Of a stretch of DNA of 64,000 nucleotides, positions 61,829-64,000 are shown piece after piece. Positions within the stretch are counted from its first letter, which is position 1, and the number at the start of each line of letters is the position of its first letter. The stretch comes from Phymatolithon calcareum (Eukaryota; Rhodophyta; Florideophyceae; Hapalidiales): NCBI GenBank assembly GCA_977006965.1, contig OZ345364.1, forward strand, positions 434,001-498,000. Direction: 5' to 3'. The position numbers and the translations under genes are program-made. A model generated the notes under the pieces. The model worked only from the letters and a program-made list of their open reading frames with translations, was not told the origin of the DNA and did not search any database.

Positions 61829-62076
61829 GTAATCACTGGTGGTGAAAAGATGAAGGATGGTTTATCTCGAAAAGGGGTGATCTCTCTCAAATGAGATGGT
61901 GAGATGGTCTCTACTAAAACTACGAAGGGGGAACTGCTTAAATACGCATCCCATTGCCTTCCAGCCATGGGATTTGCTGGAAGCCTATTGCGTGCTTCCT
62001 GCTCGCAGAACTAAGTCGGAATTTAGGTCGCCTATTCCTGCAGCTCCTGGCGCCACTGCATTATTGCGTGTCTACA
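61828..62076 (-). repeat. 5' LTR of gypsy2
   Basis: 249 bp, TGTAGACACGCAATAATGC...GTGATTACA on minus. TATTTAAG (minus, near 61936-61943) is a possible TATA variant. Confidence 0.93.
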
Positions 62077-62098
62077 CTGCTAAGATCGATTCCTGTAG

Positions 62099-62252
62099 AG
62101 GACTGAGATAGGATTACTTTGAATCCTGAGTTTTCCCGTCCGCGATTCTAGTGGGCGTTTCGTGAGCTGCACAAAGGTAGGTAGCATCAGAGGAAGCCTC
62201 GCCCATATCTTCGGAAGTCTGTGGGGCTTTTAAATAAACTTGAATAAAAAAC
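62099..62252 (+). mobile_element. LINE-A stub (about 160 bp of 3' UTR) in LINE-C
   Basis: Plus-strand family-A 3' UTR (GAGGACTGAGATAGGATTAC through GTGGGGCTTTTAAATAAACTTG and an A run). Its first bases TTCCTGTAG are at 51940-51948, on the other side of LINE-B. Target duplication (A)CACRCCGGTTCGA, one mismatch (about 51926-51939 and 62252-62264), in LINE-C endonuclease codons. Confidence 0.85.
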
Positions 62253-62264
62253 ACGCCGGTTCGA

Positions 62265-62880
62265 ATGCAATTCTTGAATCACAAAATTGTCGCACAGCGG
62301 AAGGAAAAGTTCATATCAAGAGCAGCATGGAAATGCCCAGAACGAGCAGCACAAGCCAGTACGAAAATATCCTCGTGGACCCCAGTGATAATCCAAAAAT
62401 TGCGCGCTTGTATCAATGAAGATGACCTCAATGCTTGGTACAAAATTCTACGAGTCAAGATCACAAAGCCCTGGACATCCGGCAAGCCCAGGCCGGGACG
62501 ATACAAGATGTTCTGGAACAGAGAGCTCGATCAAATAGTGAAGAAAAGAGCACGGATTTACAACAGGGTACAAATGATAGGTCTCGAAGCAGACAAAGGT
62601 GAGCTGAAAAAGGTCAAAGCGCTGATCCAGAAAAAGGTACGGATATCGAATGAGGACCAATCTGAGAAATATATATAAGGAATCGAGAAGATGGGCCGCA
62701 CTTAGGCTGCAAATGTCGCGAGCAAGGTTATGAAGTCCAAGGAGCGACGAACTGGTAAGAGCCGGGCCGTAGGAGTCCCATTGCACCCAAGCAAGTTTCT
62801 CGCGTACATCCCGAACGTGTGCAAAGCGAAGGATTAGAATGTGACTCTTGAAATGTTTACCGTTAACAGAGCAATGAGGA
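62265..62880 (+). pseudogene. LINE-C ORF2 linker between endonuclease and RT (copy 2)
   Basis: Continues the endonuclease end: 'MQFLNHKIVAQRKEKFISR', 'AAWKCPERAAQASTKISSW', 'GRYKMFWNRELDQIVKKRAR'. Stop at 62678. The matching segment in copy 1 is 27387-27178 ('SRAARNFPERAAQASSEISK'). No catalytic role is known for this linker. Confidence 0.7.
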
Positions 62881-62889
62881 GGCACCTTC

Positions 62890-63493
62890 TTTCTTTCTTT
62901 ATTGCAGAGAACGTTAGTTTAACGTCCAAACTTACCCTCGAGCAAGTTCTCATTGTTCAGAAATTCGAGTATCTCAGTGGGTCTCTCCCTGCACAGATCT
63001 TCTACATTTTTGCTGCGTACTCTTCGTACGAATCTTTGTCGAGATACAGTCCGACCAGAACAGTGTAGGATCAGGTGCTCCACTGTCTCCTTAACGACAT
63101 ATGGGAACATCTTACACACCGGGTCATAGAGTCGCTGTTTGTCCTCCCTGCGGGCATGATGAAAGCTTGCTACAATTGGGGAGCAATTCACTATGAGCAG
63201 ATGTAGTATCACCTCGGCACGTCTCTGTGAGATGTTAAGATCTTTCGGGACTGTAGGTAAGATAACTGGTTTGCTTCTACAAGGCGGCTTGATAATGGAT
63301 CGCGCTGCTTCCAATGTAAGGGGTATCGCTTGATGCGACACCAGAATCGATTCCAAAATTCCCCTCCTCGCTAGTTCATGAGCGGCCTCGTTTTTCGGGA
63401 CCCCGCAGTGGCTCTGTATCCAAACATACTCTATGTGAATCTCGTAGGACATGACTTTTTCTATAAGATCCAAAGGTTCCGAACCATCTCACC
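62890..63493 (-). mobile_element. LINE family D fragment with RNase H, inserted in LINE-C
   Basis: 604 bp on minus, 5'-truncated, ending in a TTTC-rich stretch with AATAAAG (minus) at 62890-62910. Perfect 12-bp target duplication GGAGGCACCTTC (62878-62889 and 63494-63505). It differs from families A-C. Confidence 0.9.
62919..63473 (-). pseudogene. LINE-D RNase H end and C-terminal zinc-binding region
   Basis: About 184 open codons. 'VWIQSHCGVPKNEAAHELAR' is the C-terminal part of an RNase H domain as in the I group of LINEs, with the His and the following acidic residue in place. Further on, 'YDPVCKMFPYVVKETVEHLI' and 'LHCSG' form the C-x-C..H..C-like region typical of LINE ORF2 ends. RT and the front of RNase H were never inserted. 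RNase H would remove RNA from the hybrid. Not functional alone. Confidence 0.8.
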
Positions 63494-64000
63494 GGAGGCA
63501 CCTTCGAAGAGCCTTTAACAGAGCGCCAAGAGGGAAAGCTGTGGGCCCAGACGGCGTTGCTGTTGAGATGTTACTCGCAAACAAGGAGGTCGGTTTCGAA
63601 TTGATTCTGCTTCTCTGGGAGACATGCGGGCGACTGAGGTGCCTCCCACGACAATGGCGACAAGCAACGCTTATTCCCCTCTACAAGAAAGGTCCAGCAC
63701 ACATTGCCGCAAACTACAGTCCTATCTCTCTACTGAGTCAGGTCGTGAAGATAATCGACTCCGCCCTAGATTCATACATAAGGGATCACTACCGGTTTAA
63801 CGGAGCGCAACTGGGTTTTCGGAGAGAAAACAGCACATATTTGGCCATTATTCAAAATGATCACCCGTTCGTTGCAGTACTTGACTTGTCAGCAGCGTAT
63901 GACAGCGTCCCGAGGGATATCTTCCTCGAGCGACTGAAGAAAAAGTTGCTGGCCACATAAGAAAGATGATATCTTACCTAATGAAACAGTCGTGGATCAC
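63494..64000 (+). pseudogene. LINE-C reverse transcriptase N-terminal half (copy 2), cut by window end
   Basis: 'RRAFNRAPRGKAVGPDGVAV', 'QATLIPLYKKGPAHIAAN', 'IIDSALDSYIRDHYRF', 'GFRRENSTYLAI' and 'VAVLDLSAAYDSVPRD' (first catalytic Asp kept). Compared with copy 1 about 10 residues are lost before 'NDHPFVAVLD'. A stop at 63958 follows 'KKLLAT'. The FADD part must lie beyond 64000. Confidence 0.82.

Larger units (their letters stand above)
54919..62076 (-). mobile_element. Ty3/gypsy element 'gypsy2', related to gypsy1, decayed
   Basis: Minus-strand element, about 5.2 kb without the LINE-A insert at 55170-57087. LTRs of 249 bp (54919-55167 and 61828-62076) differ at seven positions (about 97%). 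Flanking tetranucleotides are CTGT and CTGC on plus, a target duplication with one mismatch. It has the same domain order and gag knuckle type as gypsy1, and the same GGGCAC before the 3' LTR. The pol frame is broken by frameshifts and stops. Confidence 0.92.
51949..62085 (-). mobile_element. LINE family B copy, host of gypsy2
   Basis: Minus-strand LINE-B. Native parts are 62085-62077 (9 bp) and 54918-51949. It ends in the CTT tail at 51949. The target duplication TCGATTCCTGTAG (51936-51948 and 62086-62098) lies within a short LINE-A stub. It contains the ORF1 end, the endonuclease, a RT with the catalytic core deleted, and the 3' UTR. Confidence 0.9.
49620..64000 (+). mobile_element. LINE family C, copy 2, host of a nest of insertions; runs off the window
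   Basis: Plus-strand LINE-C. Native blocks are about 49620-50760 (ORF1 end, endonuclease start), 51604-51939 (endonuclease end), 62265-62889 (linker) and 63494-64000 (RT start). Removing the inserts at 50761-51603, 51940-62264 and 62890-63493 with one target copy each restores continuous LINE-C frames, e.g. 'IISMAV' + 'VYVSPLA' and 'MRRHL' + 'RRAFN'. The 3' end is beyond the window. Confidence 0.88.

Noticed and set aside
1-64000. CRISPR arrays, bacterial-type operons, phage defence genes
   Set aside because: No regularly spaced repeats, Shine-Dalgarno context or matching protein families; the window is eukaryotic.

Overview
The window is eukaryotic and gene-poor. It has GT-AG introns, TATA boxes, secreted proteins with no bacterial look, and every large retroelement class. 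I could not name the organism. The two related Ty3/gypsy elements have a gag knuckle of the form C-x3-C-x5-H-x4-C-x2-C and an RT of the 'WPMPHIDSEL' type. From memory these are most like elements of oomycetes and perkinsid protists, so a protist is my best guess, held weakly. By my boundaries about two thirds of the 64 kb is mobile DNA. I see no rRNA, tRNA, CRISPR array or operon.

Layout. 0.2-2.5 kb: a 5'-truncated LINE (family A) cut twice by LINE-B tails. 2.7-5.3 kb: the two intact host genes, both minus strand and both small secreted proteins. 5.3-7.4 kb: gene-free, with a near-perfect 68-bp palindrome. 7.46-10.51 kb: a PIF/Harbinger transposon with exact TIRs and a TAA target duplication, carrying a broken transposase and a broken Myb-like partner. 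10.9-24 kb: decayed DNA elements (an HTH remnant, a MULE-like element with long TIRs, a deleted pogo/Tigger-like element, a Ulp1-like protease remnant) and a Ty1/copia fragment. 24.8-25.2 kb: a solo LTR of the gypsy3 family. 25.5-36.2 kb: a minus-strand LINE-C split by a complete but dead chromovirus, gypsy3. 38.7-45.0 kb: a cysteine-rich secreted-protein gene cut in frame by gypsy1, which is nearly intact, has a 1560-codon ORF and has LTRs differing at only three positions. 45.5-48.5 kb: a LINE-A piece, a candidate secreted-protein exon and a cluster of LINE-B tails around a second MULE fragment. 49.6-64 kb: a plus-strand LINE-C with insertions nested up to four deep: LINE-C, then a LINE-A stub, then LINE-B, then gypsy2, then another LINE-A.

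Most nesting steps can be read from target-site duplications and from reading frames that rejoin exactly when the insert is removed. They give a relative order of events. Distinctive points are a LINE family (B) whose copies end in a CTT microsatellite instead of poly-A, a conserved hairpin just after the TATA box of the gypsy3 LTR with one compensatory change, a conserved palindromic leader instead of an obvious tRNA primer site in gypsy1 and gypsy2, and a zinc-finger ORF upstream of gag in gypsy3. I do not claim a new defence or metabolic system. The strongest biology here is the gypsy1 insertion into a secreted cysteine-rich gene and the readable insertion order.
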